Shown: piece by piece, positions 1 through 6,090 of the stretch
Position numbering within the stretch: the first letter of the stretch is position 1
Layout of the letters: every line of letters begins with the position of its first letter
Source: Pyrinomonadaceae bacterium
GTDB lineage: Bacteria > Acidobacteriota > Blastocatellia > Pyrinomonadales > Pyrinomonadaceae
DNA: 6,090 nt
NCBI GenBank assembly: GCA_014379075.1
Contig: JACMMN010000461.1
Span: 1-6,090 of the forward strand
Reading direction: 5' to 3'
Made by a program: the position numbers and the translations under genes
Notes under the pieces: model-generated
Seen by the model: only the letters and a program-made list of their open reading frames with translations
Database searches by the model: none
What the model was told of the DNA's origin: nothing

Positions 1-160
1 AAAGATAAACTAGCGGGGTCGTCCATTACGGAAAATATACTTGAATGTTGGGTCTCGTGCGAGAATCCCGGATCTGATCTCCTTCGAAAAAATGCTCACG
101 CACATTTTATGCGTAATAAGACTGTGATTATAACATAATCCCGTTTAATCGACTGCAAGG
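1..160. other. Left-edge region, no certain gene
   Basis: I cannot assign a gene here. On the minus strand a frame beginning with ATG at 26-24 reads MDDPASLS and runs off the left edge, so it could be the start of a gene. On the plus strand, frame 1 is open from the edge to a TAA at 136-138, which could be the tail of a gene, but its 45 residues match nothing I recognise. A near-palindrome, TCTCG-TG-CGAGA, lies at 53-64 and could be a small operator or a chance match. The minus-strand reading is slightly favoured because a perfect TATAAT lies about 100 bases upstream of that ATG. Confidence 0.3.
127..132 (-). promoter_or_regulatory. Candidate -10 box (TATAAT) reading leftward
   Basis: Read on the minus strand, positions 132-127 give a perfect TATAAT, only about 30 bases beyond the stop codon of the Fe-S scaffold gene. 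The best -35 match, TTGCAG, lies 20 bases upstream, longer than the ideal 17. It could start transcription of a separate gene off the left edge, giving a leader of roughly 95 bases to the ATG at 26. In an AT-rich gap a chance match is possible. Confidence 0.3.
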
Positions 161-748
161 TCAAGCTTCTTCCGGCCGATGGCTGTCTATCAGTTCACGG
201 ATCATCACCTGACACGAACCGCAGCCGCGGCCGGCGTTGCAAATATCGGAAACTTCGCCGACCTCTTTTACATTATTTGAATCGATGATCTCAATAATTT
301 TTTCTTCCGACACTCCGAAACACGTGCATATTAATGCTTTTTCACCTTGAAATTCGTCGATCGCGTTAATGCGGTATTCCGCCAGTGCATTTTTCAAGGC
401 CTCAATGACGTGATCCGAACACTGCATTTTATCCTTAGGAAATTCCTCCAGGCTTTCCGCAAACCAGCTGCCGATCTGATTCGAATCGACGCCGTGAAGG
501 TCGGTCAGATAACATCCGATGAGGTTGCCGGCCAGGATGTCTGCCGCCGCGATCATATAGCCGCAGCCATCAGTTTGAAATTTTGCAGCTTCGATCCGTT
601 TGCCGGGACTTTCGATCCGCAAATAGATACGAACAAACGATCCGCAGACAAAACTTACGCCTATTCCCGCTGCGTTCTCGTTTTGCAGCCTCCCCGAGTT
701 TGCAGGCAAGTCAAATCTTTCCCCGATCTTTGGCGGATAAAATTTCAT
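161..748 (-). CDS. IscU/NifU-type Fe-S scaffold domain fused to a BFD-like [2Fe-2S] domain
   Basis: The protein has 195 residues. Residues 1-127 resemble the IscU/NifU N-terminal scaffold, with the three cluster cysteines at C35 (VCGS), C62 (DGCG) and C110 (QCS) and the conserved lysine at K107. Residues 138-190 are a BFD-like [2Fe-2S] domain with C141-x-C143 and C176-x-x-C179, plus an extra C170. Full-length NifU adds a C-terminal Nfu domain that is absent here, so this is the two-domain form. Such proteins are expected to assemble or carry Fe-S clusters in the cytosol. Two residues differ from IscU: the Asp after CG is Ser37, and the His before the last Cys is Gln109. The start is supported by the FYPPKIGERF-type opening typical of the family. 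No Shine-Dalgarno sequence is visible upstream. It is divergent from the thioredoxin-like lipoprotein gene. Family assignment is firm; the exact role (scaffold, carrier or regulator) is inferred. Confidence 0.9.
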   Translation of the reverse strand: MKFYPPKIGERFDLPANSGRLQNENAAGIGVSFVCGSFVRIYLRIESPGKRIEAAKFQTDGCGYMIAAADILAGNLIGCYLTDLHGVDSNQIGSWFAESLEEFPKDKMQCSDHVIEALKNALAEYRINAIDEFQGEKALICTCFGVSEEKIIEIIDSNNVKEVGEVSDICNAGRGCGSCQVMIRELIDSHRPEEA

Positions 749-756
749 CAGTTAAA

Positions 757-785
757 AAAGTAGGAAGTAACGAGGGAAAAGTAAA
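757..785 (-). promoter_or_regulatory. Candidate promoter for the Fe-S scaffold gene
   Basis: Read on the minus strand, TTTACT (785-780, four of six bases of TTGACA) is followed after 17 bases by TACTTT (762-757, matching T, A and final T of TATAAT). The hexamer ends 8 bases before the ATG at 748-746, so the transcript would begin at or next to the start codon and be leaderless or nearly so, consistent with the lack of a ribosome binding site. The -35 hexamer lies inside the left arm of the inverted repeat at 776-824. This is a pattern match only. Confidence 0.3.
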
Positions 786-824
786 GAGGTGTTAACTAAT
801 AGTTGTTGCGGTTCTTTACTTTTC
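776..824. repeat. Perfect 12-bp inverted repeat in the divergent intergenic region
   Basis: The left arm GAAAAGTAAAGA (776-787) is the exact reverse complement of the right arm TCTTTACTTTTC (813-824), separated by 25 bases. Near the same centre lies a smaller palindrome, AACTA-A-TAGTT (794-804). Each arm contains TTTACT pointing outward, toward the gene on its own side. The element could be an operator or paired promoter element for the two divergent genes, or, if transcribed, a hairpin. Arms this long are unlikely by chance in so short a gap. Its function is inferred. Confidence 0.6.
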
Positions 825-859
825 TTCTTTCCAACTAAAACATCGGCGACGGTTTTGTG

Positions 860-865
860 TAAAAT
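860..865 (+). promoter_or_regulatory. Candidate -10 box (TAAAAT) just upstream of the lipoprotein start
   Basis: TAAAAT matches five of six bases of TATAAT and ends 7 bases before the ATG at 873, the spacing seen for leaderless transcripts. No convincing -35 sits at the right distance. A second possibility is TTTACT (815-820) with TAAAAC (836-841), at a short 15-base spacing. No Shine-Dalgarno sequence precedes 873. Confidence 0.25.
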
Positions 866-872
866 ATTTAAG

Positions 873-1448
873 ATGAATCGTTTTTACTTATTACTTTTTC
901 CTTGTGCCTTTCTACTTTTTTCCGCCTGCCGCCCGGCCGCGCCGCCTGTCGCGGTCGGAAATAAGCCCATCTCGATAAACGACGTGCCGCTGAAAGACAC
1001 TCAATCCAGACCGCTCAAACCGGTGCTTGAAATGAGCTGGACAGGTTTCGAAGGAAAGATCGAGAAGGTAAAGGATTACCAGGGAAAAGTGATAATTCTC
1101 GATTTTTGGGCTACCTATTGCCCGCCTTGTATCGAAGAAATCCCGCATCTAAAAGAGCTTCAGGCTAAATATGGCGCTGAAAATATTCAAGTCATCGGCC
1201 TGCACGTTGGCGGCGAGGAAGACCGGCCAAAAGTTCCCGAGTTTGTAGAAAGACTAAAGATAACGTATCCGCTGGCCTACCCTGAAGATGTTCTGACTTC
1301 CTATATTTTCGGCCAGGACACGGCGATCCCGCAGACCGCTATCTTCGACCGCAGCGGGCGCTTGATAAAGAAGATCGTTGGATTCAGTGACGTGATAAAG
1401 AAGGATCTGGACGCCGCAGTCGAATCGGCGGTCAACGCTGCGAGCTGA
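873..1448 (+). CDS. TlpA/ResA-like thioredoxin-fold lipoprotein, thiol-disulfide oxidoreductase
   Basis: The protein has 191 residues counted from the ATG at 873. Residues 1-18 form a lipoprotein signal peptide: a short N-terminus with Arg3, a Leu/Phe-rich core, then FSA-C with Cys19 as the likely lipidated residue. It should therefore be membrane-anchored outside the cytoplasm. The thioredoxin fold starts near residue 50 and carries the active site WATYC-PP-C (Cys83 and Cys86) and the cis-proline loop AIPQT (Pro153). CPPC with a lipoprotein anchor is typical of TlpA/ResA relatives that reduce or exchange disulfides, for example during cytochrome c maturation, but no cytochrome genes are nearby and the substrate is unknown. 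A longer reading from a GTG at 789 exists; it would add 28 residues ahead of an intact signal peptide and run through the inverted repeat, so 873 is preferred. The Nudix gene follows after one base. Confidence 0.88.
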   Translation: MNRFYLLLFPCAFLLFSACRPAAPPVAVGNKPISINDVPLKDTQSRPLKPVLEMSWTGFEGKIEKVKDYQGKVIILDFWATYCPPCIEEIPHLKELQAKYGAENIQVIGLHVGGEEDRPKVPEFVERLKITYPLAYPEDVLTSYIFGQDTAIPQTAIFDRSGRLIKKIVGFSDVIKKDLDAAVESAVNAAS

Positions 1449-1449
1449 G

Positions 1450-1911
1450 ATGAAAGAGGACCCAAAAAGAAATCGAATTCCAACCTTGGAGCAAGTTTCG
1501 GCAGGCGGCGTTGCCTTTCGAAAAGCGGACGGCCGAATCGAGGTTGCGATAATCCTGACCGTTCCCGAAATGCGGTGGCAACTGCCGAAAGGAATGATTG
1601 ACGAGGGCGAAACGGCCGAGCAAGCAGCTACCCGGGAGGTACGCGAGGAAGCCGGCATCGCAACCGATATTGTCGCATCAATAGAAAAGACCGAATACTG
1701 GTTCTTCGCCGAAAGAGACGGTGAGCGCACGCGTTTTCATAAGTTCGTCCATTGGTTCCTGATGCGGTACAGTTCGGGCGATGTCGAAGATCATGATGAC
1801 GAAGTCGCCGAAGCCCGATGGGTTGCGGTCGACGAGGCTCTGACAATGCTCGTCTTCAAAAATGAAAGGGAAATCGTTGAAAAAGCTCGTAATATGATCC
1901 GTATTTTGTAA
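1450..1911 (+). CDS. Nudix hydrolase, Ap4A/Ap6A-hydrolase-like
   Basis: This 153-residue protein has a perfect Nudix box at residues 48-70: Gly48, five residues, Glu54, seven residues, then REVREEAGI. The Glu residues of REVREE bind the divalent metal. Just before it is WQLPKG (43-48), characteristic of the MutT/diadenosine-polyphosphate hydrolase branch, and the C-terminal half has the usual EVAEARWV strand that closes the fold. It should hydrolyse a nucleoside diphosphate linked to another group, plausibly a dinucleoside polyphosphate, in the cytosol; specificity cannot be fixed from motifs. Its length is normal for the family. The start follows the stop of the thioredoxin-like gene by one base (TGA-G-ATG), so the two are almost certainly co-transcribed and possibly translationally coupled. 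Only a weak GAG at 1442-1444 serves as a ribosome binding site. A Nudix role is certain; the substrate is not. Confidence 0.93.
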   Translation: MKEDPKRNRIPTLEQVSAGGVAFRKADGRIEVAIILTVPEMRWQLPKGMIDEGETAEQAATREVREEAGIATDIVASIEKTEYWFFAERDGERTRFHKFVHWFLMRYSSGDVEDHDDEVAEARWVAVDEALTMLVFKNEREIVEKARNMIRIL

Positions 1912-1941
1912 AATCCCATTTGGTGTTACATTGTTGGGATT
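1912..1941. repeat. Small inverted repeat after the Nudix gene
   Basis: AATCCCA (1912-1918) and TGGGATT (1935-1941) are exact reverse complements separated by 16 bases, directly after the Nudix stop codon. It might be a transcript-end hairpin, but the loop is long and no T-tract follows, so it is a weak terminator candidate. The rest of the 133-base gap to the next gene shows no convincing promoter or ribosome binding site. Confidence 0.25.
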
Positions 1942-2044
1942 GCATGAGAATTTCGTGCTAAGGATTTTCTGGGACGTTAAATTCCAGCGAGTTTCTTCAA
2001 GATATTTCGGACATCGACAATCCACCTAAAGTTGCACCTCGTAT

Positions 2045-3991
2045 ATGCGCGATATTCCCGTTGGAAACGGCACATTGCTCGTCAATTTTGACGATAAATA
2101 TCAGATCCGCGACGTTTATTTTCCGCACGTCGGCCAGGAAAATCATACCGAAGGCTTCCCTTTTCGCTTCGGAGTGTGGGCGGATGGGGAGTTTTCATGG
2201 GTATTTTCGGACGTCTGGGAACGAAAGCTTTGTTATCTGCCGGAAACTCTGGTTACCGATGTCAGCCTGAATAACAAACAGCTGGGAATCGCGATCACGA
2301 GCAACGATACAGTTGCGAGCCACGAAAATATCTTCTTGCGGCGGGTGTGCGTGAGTAATTTGCGAAGCGAACGAAGGAACATACGTGTCTTTCTGCACCA
2401 CGATTTCCGCATTTACGAAAACAATGTGGGCGACACGGCCTTTTACGACCCCGAAACGCTTTCGCTCATTCATTACAAAAAGCACCGGTATTTTTTGATA
2501 AATACGGAGCCGCATTTCGATGCGTTTTCGACTGGACGCAAAGCATTTCGCGATCAGGACGGCACGTGGCGCGACGCAGAGGACGGCGAACTTCGCGGCG
2601 GCCCGATCACGGAAGGTTCGGTCGATTCGACGCTAGGTTTGCATTTCACACTCGAAGCGGAAGGCGATTTTGAATTTTTCTACTGGATCGCTGCTGCCAC
2701 GTCTTACGACGAAGCCGCGAAACTAAATAAACACACTCTCGAACGCCGCCCACAGCGTTATATTGAACAAACCGAGAATTATTGGCGCGCATGGGTCAAT
2801 AAAAACGAAACGGATTTTGCAGACCTGCCGCAAAAGATCGTCGACCTGTTCAAACGTTCGCTGCTTATAGCCCGGACGCAGATCGACAATGACGGCGCGA
2901 TCCTTGCGGCAAACGATTCGGATGTGACCGAACGGGCGACAGATCATTACAGCTATCTCTGGACACGCGACGGTGCATTCGTGGCAAACGCCCTTGACCT
3001 TGCCGGTTTTTCGCACCTCGCCCGAAAATTCTTCGACTTTGCCGCCGGTATCGTTCATCCAAACGGCTACTTTCTTCAGAAATATAATGCAGACGGCACG
3101 GTGGCATCCGGCTGGCACGCCGCGTGGGACGTGCAGGGTAAAAAGCAGCTTATCCCGATCCAGGAAGACGAAACTGCACTCGTGCTCTGGGCGCTCTGGC
3201 AGCATTACGATAAATACCGCGATATCGAATTCGCGAACCGAATGTACCGGCGGCTGGTCATTTCCAGTGCCGATTTCATGGTCGATTTTCGCCATCCGGA
3301 GTTGAAGCTTCCGAAACCAAGCTGGAATCTGTGGGAAGACCGCCGTGGAATTCACACGTTTACATGTGCGACGGTCGTCGCCGGTCTGCGGGCCGCGGCG
3401 AAATTTGCTAGGCTTTTTGCCGATCCCGACCGTGCAGATAAATACGAAACCACCGCGGAAGAGATCGTAGGTGCAATGAAAGTGCACCTATACAGCCCAG
3501 AACTAGGCCGATTTTTGCGGTCCCTGCAATTTTACGACGACGACTATTATGAAGCCGACGCGACCGTCGACGCTTCGGCCTTCGGAATATTCTATTTCGA
3601 TTGTTTTTCCCCGGATGACGAAATGGTCGTAGGGACTATGGCCGCCGTTGAAGAAAGACTTTCGGTCAACGGCGGCATTGCCCGGTTCGAAAACGACGGC
3701 TACATGCGTACCGCTGGCAGCGGCACGAGCAACAGCTGGTTCATTTGTACGTTATGGCTGGCGGAATATTATATCGCCCGATCGAAAACAAAGGACGATT
3801 TGGCTAAGGCTCTCAAAATCCTTGAATGGACGGCCGATCAGGCGTTGCCTTCAGGCGTGCTGGCCGAGCAGCTTGACCCGGTCACGAGCGAACATGTTTC
3901 GGTATCGCCGCTAACATGGTCGCATTCTACGTTTGTGGCGACGGTGATCAACTATCTGCAAAAACTAAGCTCGTTGGACGATGGAAATTAG
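2045..3991 (+). CDS. Glycoside hydrolase family 15 (glucoamylase / trehalase-type)
   Basis: This is a 648-residue protein, normal for prokaryotic GH15. Residues 1 to about 250 look like the N-terminal beta-sandwich domain, opening with RDIPVGNGTLLVNFD and FPHVGQENH, a common start in this family. The rest is the (alpha/alpha)6 catalytic barrel, with SYLWTRDG at 303-310 and WNLWEDRRG, in which Glu431 is the expected general acid. The late motif LAEQLDP contains Glu608, the expected general base. Known members cut glucose from the non-reducing ends of alpha-1,4/1,6-glucans or split trehalose; motifs alone do not separate these. There is no signal peptide, so it should act on internal glycogen-like glucan or trehalose. 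The ATG at 2045 is right for the family, although no Shine-Dalgarno sequence is present. Pyruvate kinase starts 53 bases downstream on the same strand, consistent with co-transcription in sugar breakdown. Confidence 0.93.
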   Translation: MRDIPVGNGTLLVNFDDKYQIRDVYFPHVGQENHTEGFPFRFGVWADGEFSWVFSDVWERKLCYLPETLVTDVSLNNKQLGIAITSNDTVASHENIFLRRVCVSNLRSERRNIRVFLHHDFRIYENNVGDTAFYDPETLSLIHYKKHRYFLINTEPHFDAFSTGRKAFRDQDGTWRDAEDGELRGGPITEGSVDSTLGLHFTLEAEGDFEFFYWIAAATSYDEAAKLNKHTLERRPQRYIEQTENYWRAWVNKNETDFADLPQKIVDLFKRSLLIARTQIDNDGAILAANDSDVTERATDHYSYLWTRDGAFVANALDLAGFSHLARKFFDFAAGIVHPNGYFLQKYNADGTVASGWHAAWDVQGKKQLIPIQEDETALVLWALWQHYDKYRDIEFANRMYRRLVISSADFMVDFRHPELKLPKPSWNLWEDRRGIHTFTCATVVAGLRAAAKFARLFADPDRADKYETTAEEIVGAMKVHLYSPELGRFLRSLQFYDDDYYEADATVDASAFGIFYFDCFSPDDEMVVGTMAAVEERLSVNGGIARFENDGYMRTAGSGTSNSWFICTLWLAEYYIARSKTKDDLAKALKILEWTADQALPSGVLAEQLDPVTSEHVSVSPLTWSHSTFVATVINYLQKLSSLDDGN

Positions 3992-4554
3992 ATGCCGGTC
4001 AATAATTTACTAGAATCTAACGTCGGACATCTAAAGATCTAATTATGAGAAAAGCAAAAATCCTGGCCACGCTCGGCCCGGCTTCAAATACGCAGGCGAC
4101 GATAGAAATGATGATACAGTCCGGCGTGAACGCTGTTCGCATCAACATGTCGCATGGAACGCAGGCAGAGCATGCCGAGAGCATCAATAATGCTCGGGCC
4201 GCGGCCGAAGTATTAAAGAGGCCGCTCTCCATCCTGGTCGATCTTTCCGGCCCAAAAATTCGCACCCGCACCCTGAAGGACGGACTTCCGGTCGAGCTAA
4301 TAGTGGGCGAAGAATTTATTATCACTTCCCGCGATATCGTCGGCGGAAGCGGTGCAGTTTCGACGAATTTCACCGAACTTCCGCAGGTCGTCAGCCCCGG
4401 GACGTTGATCCTCATCGATGACGGAGCCCTGCAAGTTGAAGTCGAGGCTGTTTCGGAGACCGATGTTCTTTGCCGCGTAGTTGTCGGCGGCTGGCTTAAG
4501 GAACGCAAAGGCATTAACTTGCCCAATACGCCTCTTCCGATCCCTTCGATGACC

Positions 4555-4561
4555 GAAAAGA
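4555..4561 (+). other. Frameshift site in pyruvate kinase
   Basis: Family members read E-K-D here (AEKDKQDLI in E. coli PykF). The window reads GAAAAGACC, giving E-K-T; one extra base, an A in the A-run or a G after it, would give GAA-AAR-GAC-CAT and restore the frame through to 5492. The short A-run makes an indel, or a base-calling slip, plausible. Frames before and after the site are both clean. Confidence 0.85.
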
Positions 4562-4583
4562 CCATACCGACCTCATCTGGGCG

Positions 4584-5492
<909 letters not shown>

Positions 5493-5534
5493 GTACAGGC
5501 CGCGCCGGGTGATCAAGCACTCGCTGGTTCACAA

Positions 5535-5561
5535 ACGGCAAATTCTCAGTAAATCTGCCGT
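5535..5561 (+). terminator. Hairpin downstream of pyruvate kinase
   Basis: ACGGCA (5535-5540) pairs with TGCCGT (5556-5561), then after one A-C mismatch ATT pairs with AAT, leaving a 7-base loop. It lies 43 bases after the pyruvate kinase stop. The following sequence is AT-rich (CATTAATTTAA) but has no clean run of T, so it may be a weak or factor-assisted terminator, or a 3-prime stabilising hairpin. Confidence 0.4.
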
Positions 5562-5643
5562 CATTAATTTAACCGCGAACCATTGAACCAAGTAATGAAC
5601 GGTGGCGGGTCGGTTTCATTTTTCTAAATTAATTATTCCGTGT

Positions 5644-5664
5644 GTTTTGTGAAAACCGTTTTTT
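5644..5664 (+). terminator. Possible weak terminator with T-tract
   Basis: GTTTT-GTG-AAAAC (5644-5656) can form a 5-bp stem with a 3-base loop, and CG plus six T follow (5659-5664). The T-run is right for a rho-independent terminator, but the stem is almost all A-T pairs and weak, so this may be chance in AT-rich DNA. Confidence 0.2.
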
Positions 5665-5699
5665 AAGAATTTGTCCGCGAAATATACATAAGAAAAGAA

Positions 5700-5720
5700 G
5701 ATCAGCGGTAATGACTGATC
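5700..5720. repeat. Inverted repeat GATCAG-N9-CTGATC
   Basis: GATCAG (5700-5705) and CTGATC (5715-5720) are perfect reverse complements with 9 bases between. It lies 27 bases upstream of the -35 box of the next gene, a position where an activator or repressor site could act. It could also form a small stem-loop if transcription starts further upstream. Confidence 0.4.
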
Positions 5721-5746
5721 GAAATAACTAGGTAATTCGTTTTAAG

Positions 5747-5775
5747 TTGACCAGTATCAAATGAAAATGTATCTT
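5747..5775 (+). promoter_or_regulatory. Sigma70-type promoter for the right-edge gene
   Basis: TTGACC (5747-5752, five of six bases of TTGACA) and TATCTT (5770-5775, four of six of TATAAT) are separated by the ideal 17 bases. Transcription would start near 5782, giving a leader of about 30 bases that includes the GGAG site. A second TTGACA (5774-5779) overlaps the -10 box, but no good -10 lies at the right distance from it. Confidence 0.45.
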
Positions 5776-5802
5776 GACAGAAATTATAGTGCCGCCAGAT
5801 TC

Positions 5803-5806
5803 GGAG
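5803..5806 (+). promoter_or_regulatory. Ribosome binding site GGAG
   Basis: GGAG lies 5 bases before the ATG at 5812, giving a good Shine-Dalgarno match that fixes the start of the last gene. It is the only strong ribosome binding site of any gene in this window. Confidence 0.6.
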
Positions 5807-5811
5807 ATTAA

Positions 5812-6090
5812 ATGAAACGTAGAGACCGGCCAACTAAAACATTAGCGGTTAGAAGCAAATCGCGGCGGACACCGGGCGTCAAGTATGACGAAGAAGTACG
5901 GTTCAATATAATGCTTTCGACACTCGAAAGGCCTGAGTACCCTCAGATTTCCAGCTGTATGACGCTGACGATCGTCATCTACTACACTCTAAATTTTGCC
6001 GACCGCCGTACGAAGGCCACCAGAGACGACATCACCGATTGGAATGGCAAAATTCATTACGCCATCGATTCCAATGGCGATTGGTTTGAG
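5812..6090 (+). CDS. Unrecognised protein, cut by the right edge
   Basis: The frame is open for 93 codons from the ATG at 5812 to the window end with no stop, so the gene continues beyond. It has its own promoter (5747-5775) and a GGAG site at the right spacing. The N-terminus is strongly basic (Arg and Lys at 2-5, 9, 14, 16, 18 and 19, for example SKSRRT), which would suit nucleic-acid contact or an unstructured tail. A short hydrophobic stretch, MTLTIVIYYTLNF (50-62), is too short for a clear membrane helix. The visible end reads DWNGKIHYAIDSNGDWFE. I do not recognise the family. Codon use includes more AGA and ATA than the neighbours, but the sample is too small to argue for transfer. It is likely a real gene because start signals and an open frame agree. 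Confidence 0.6.
   Translation, partial: MKRRDRPTKTLAVRSKSRRTPGVKYDEEVRFNIMLSTLERPEYPQISSCMTLTIVIYYTLNFADRRTKATRDDITDWNGKIHYAIDSNGDWFE
6038..6075. repeat. 8-bp inverted repeat inside the right-edge gene
   Basis: ATTGGAAT (6038-6045) and ATTCCAAT (6068-6075) are exact reverse complements 22 bases apart, within the coding frame where the protein reads DWNG and DSNGDW. It may be a by-product of the coding sequence rather than a functional element. Confidence 0.25.

Larger units (their letters stand above)
5493..5811. other. 319-base AT-rich intergenic region
   Basis: I see no gene in this gap. From left to right it holds a hairpin that may end the pyruvate kinase transcript (5535-5561), closely spaced AACC units at 5571-5588, a T-tract preceded by a short A/T stem (5644-5664), an inverted repeat (5700-5720), a sigma70-type promoter (5747-5775), and the ribosome binding site of the last gene. 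No tRNA fold or known riboswitch was recognised. Confidence 0.6.

Noticed and set aside
347..763. 138-codon plus-strand frame opposite the Fe-S scaffold gene
   Set aside because: The minus strand carries the cluster cysteines and domain motifs; the plus-strand translation has none.
789..872. Longer start (GTG at 789) for the thioredoxin-like protein
   Set aside because: It would place 28 extra residues before a complete lipoprotein signal peptide and run through the inverted repeat; the ATG at 873 gives a normal lipoprotein.
1254..1730. 158-codon minus-strand frame across the thioredoxin-Nudix junction
   Set aside because: It is the reverse of two well-supported genes and has no recognisable domain.
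2723..3487. 254-codon open frame on the minus strand inside the GH15 gene
   Set aside because: It lies opposite a well-supported enzyme gene, its Cys/Arg/His-rich translation resembles no family, and no start signals are present.
5571..5625. AACCG (5571-5575) and CGGTT (5611-5615) followed by a T-rich stretch, read as a terminator
   Set aside because: The stem is only 5 bp with a 35-base loop and no good internal pairing, so the hairpin at 5535-5561 is the better candidate.

Overview
This is a bacterial chromosomal segment of about 50% GC carrying ordinary housekeeping and carbon-metabolism genes. There is no sign of a phage, insertion sequence, CRISPR array, tRNA or rRNA. The lipoprotein signal on the thioredoxin-like protein points to an enveloped, probably Gram-negative bacterium. 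The style of the proteins (a two-domain IscU/NifU-BFD protein, a cytosolic GH15 enzyme, weak Shine-Dalgarno sites) would fit an Acidobacteriota lineage such as Blastocatellia. That placement is an impression, not a demonstration.

Layout. Positions 1-160 form an edge region with a perfect TATAAT box on the minus strand, possibly driving a gene that leaves the window to the left. At 161-748 (minus) is an Fe-S scaffold-like protein: an IscU/NifU N-terminal domain fused to a BFD-type [2Fe-2S] domain. It is transcribed divergently from a TlpA/ResA-like lipoprotein thioredoxin (873-1448, plus). The 124-base gap between them holds a perfect 12-bp inverted repeat. A Nudix hydrolase (1450-1911) follows the thioredoxin after a single base, so these two form an operon. 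Next come a GH15 glucoamylase/trehalase-type enzyme (2045-3991) and pyruvate kinase (4045-5492), whose reading frame is broken once, near 4555-4561. A 319-base AT-rich gap (5493-5811) carries hairpins and a good sigma70-type promoter. The window ends inside an unrecognised gene with a clear ribosome binding site (5812-6090).

How the genes fit together. The GH15 enzyme would release glucose from an internal alpha-glucan or trehalose, and pyruvate kinase completes glycolysis, so these two belong to central sugar catabolism. The Fe-S and thioredoxin genes concern cofactor and thiol-redox maintenance, and their shared intergenic repeat suggests common control. The Nudix protein probably removes a nucleoside diphosphate-linked or dinucleoside polyphosphate compound.

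The points most worth a second look are the single-base frameshift in an otherwise perfect pyruvate kinase, the divergent-promoter inverted repeat whose two arms each carry the same outward-facing TTTACT hexamer, and the substituted cluster-site residues in the scaffold protein. I did not find a convincing new multi-gene system here.
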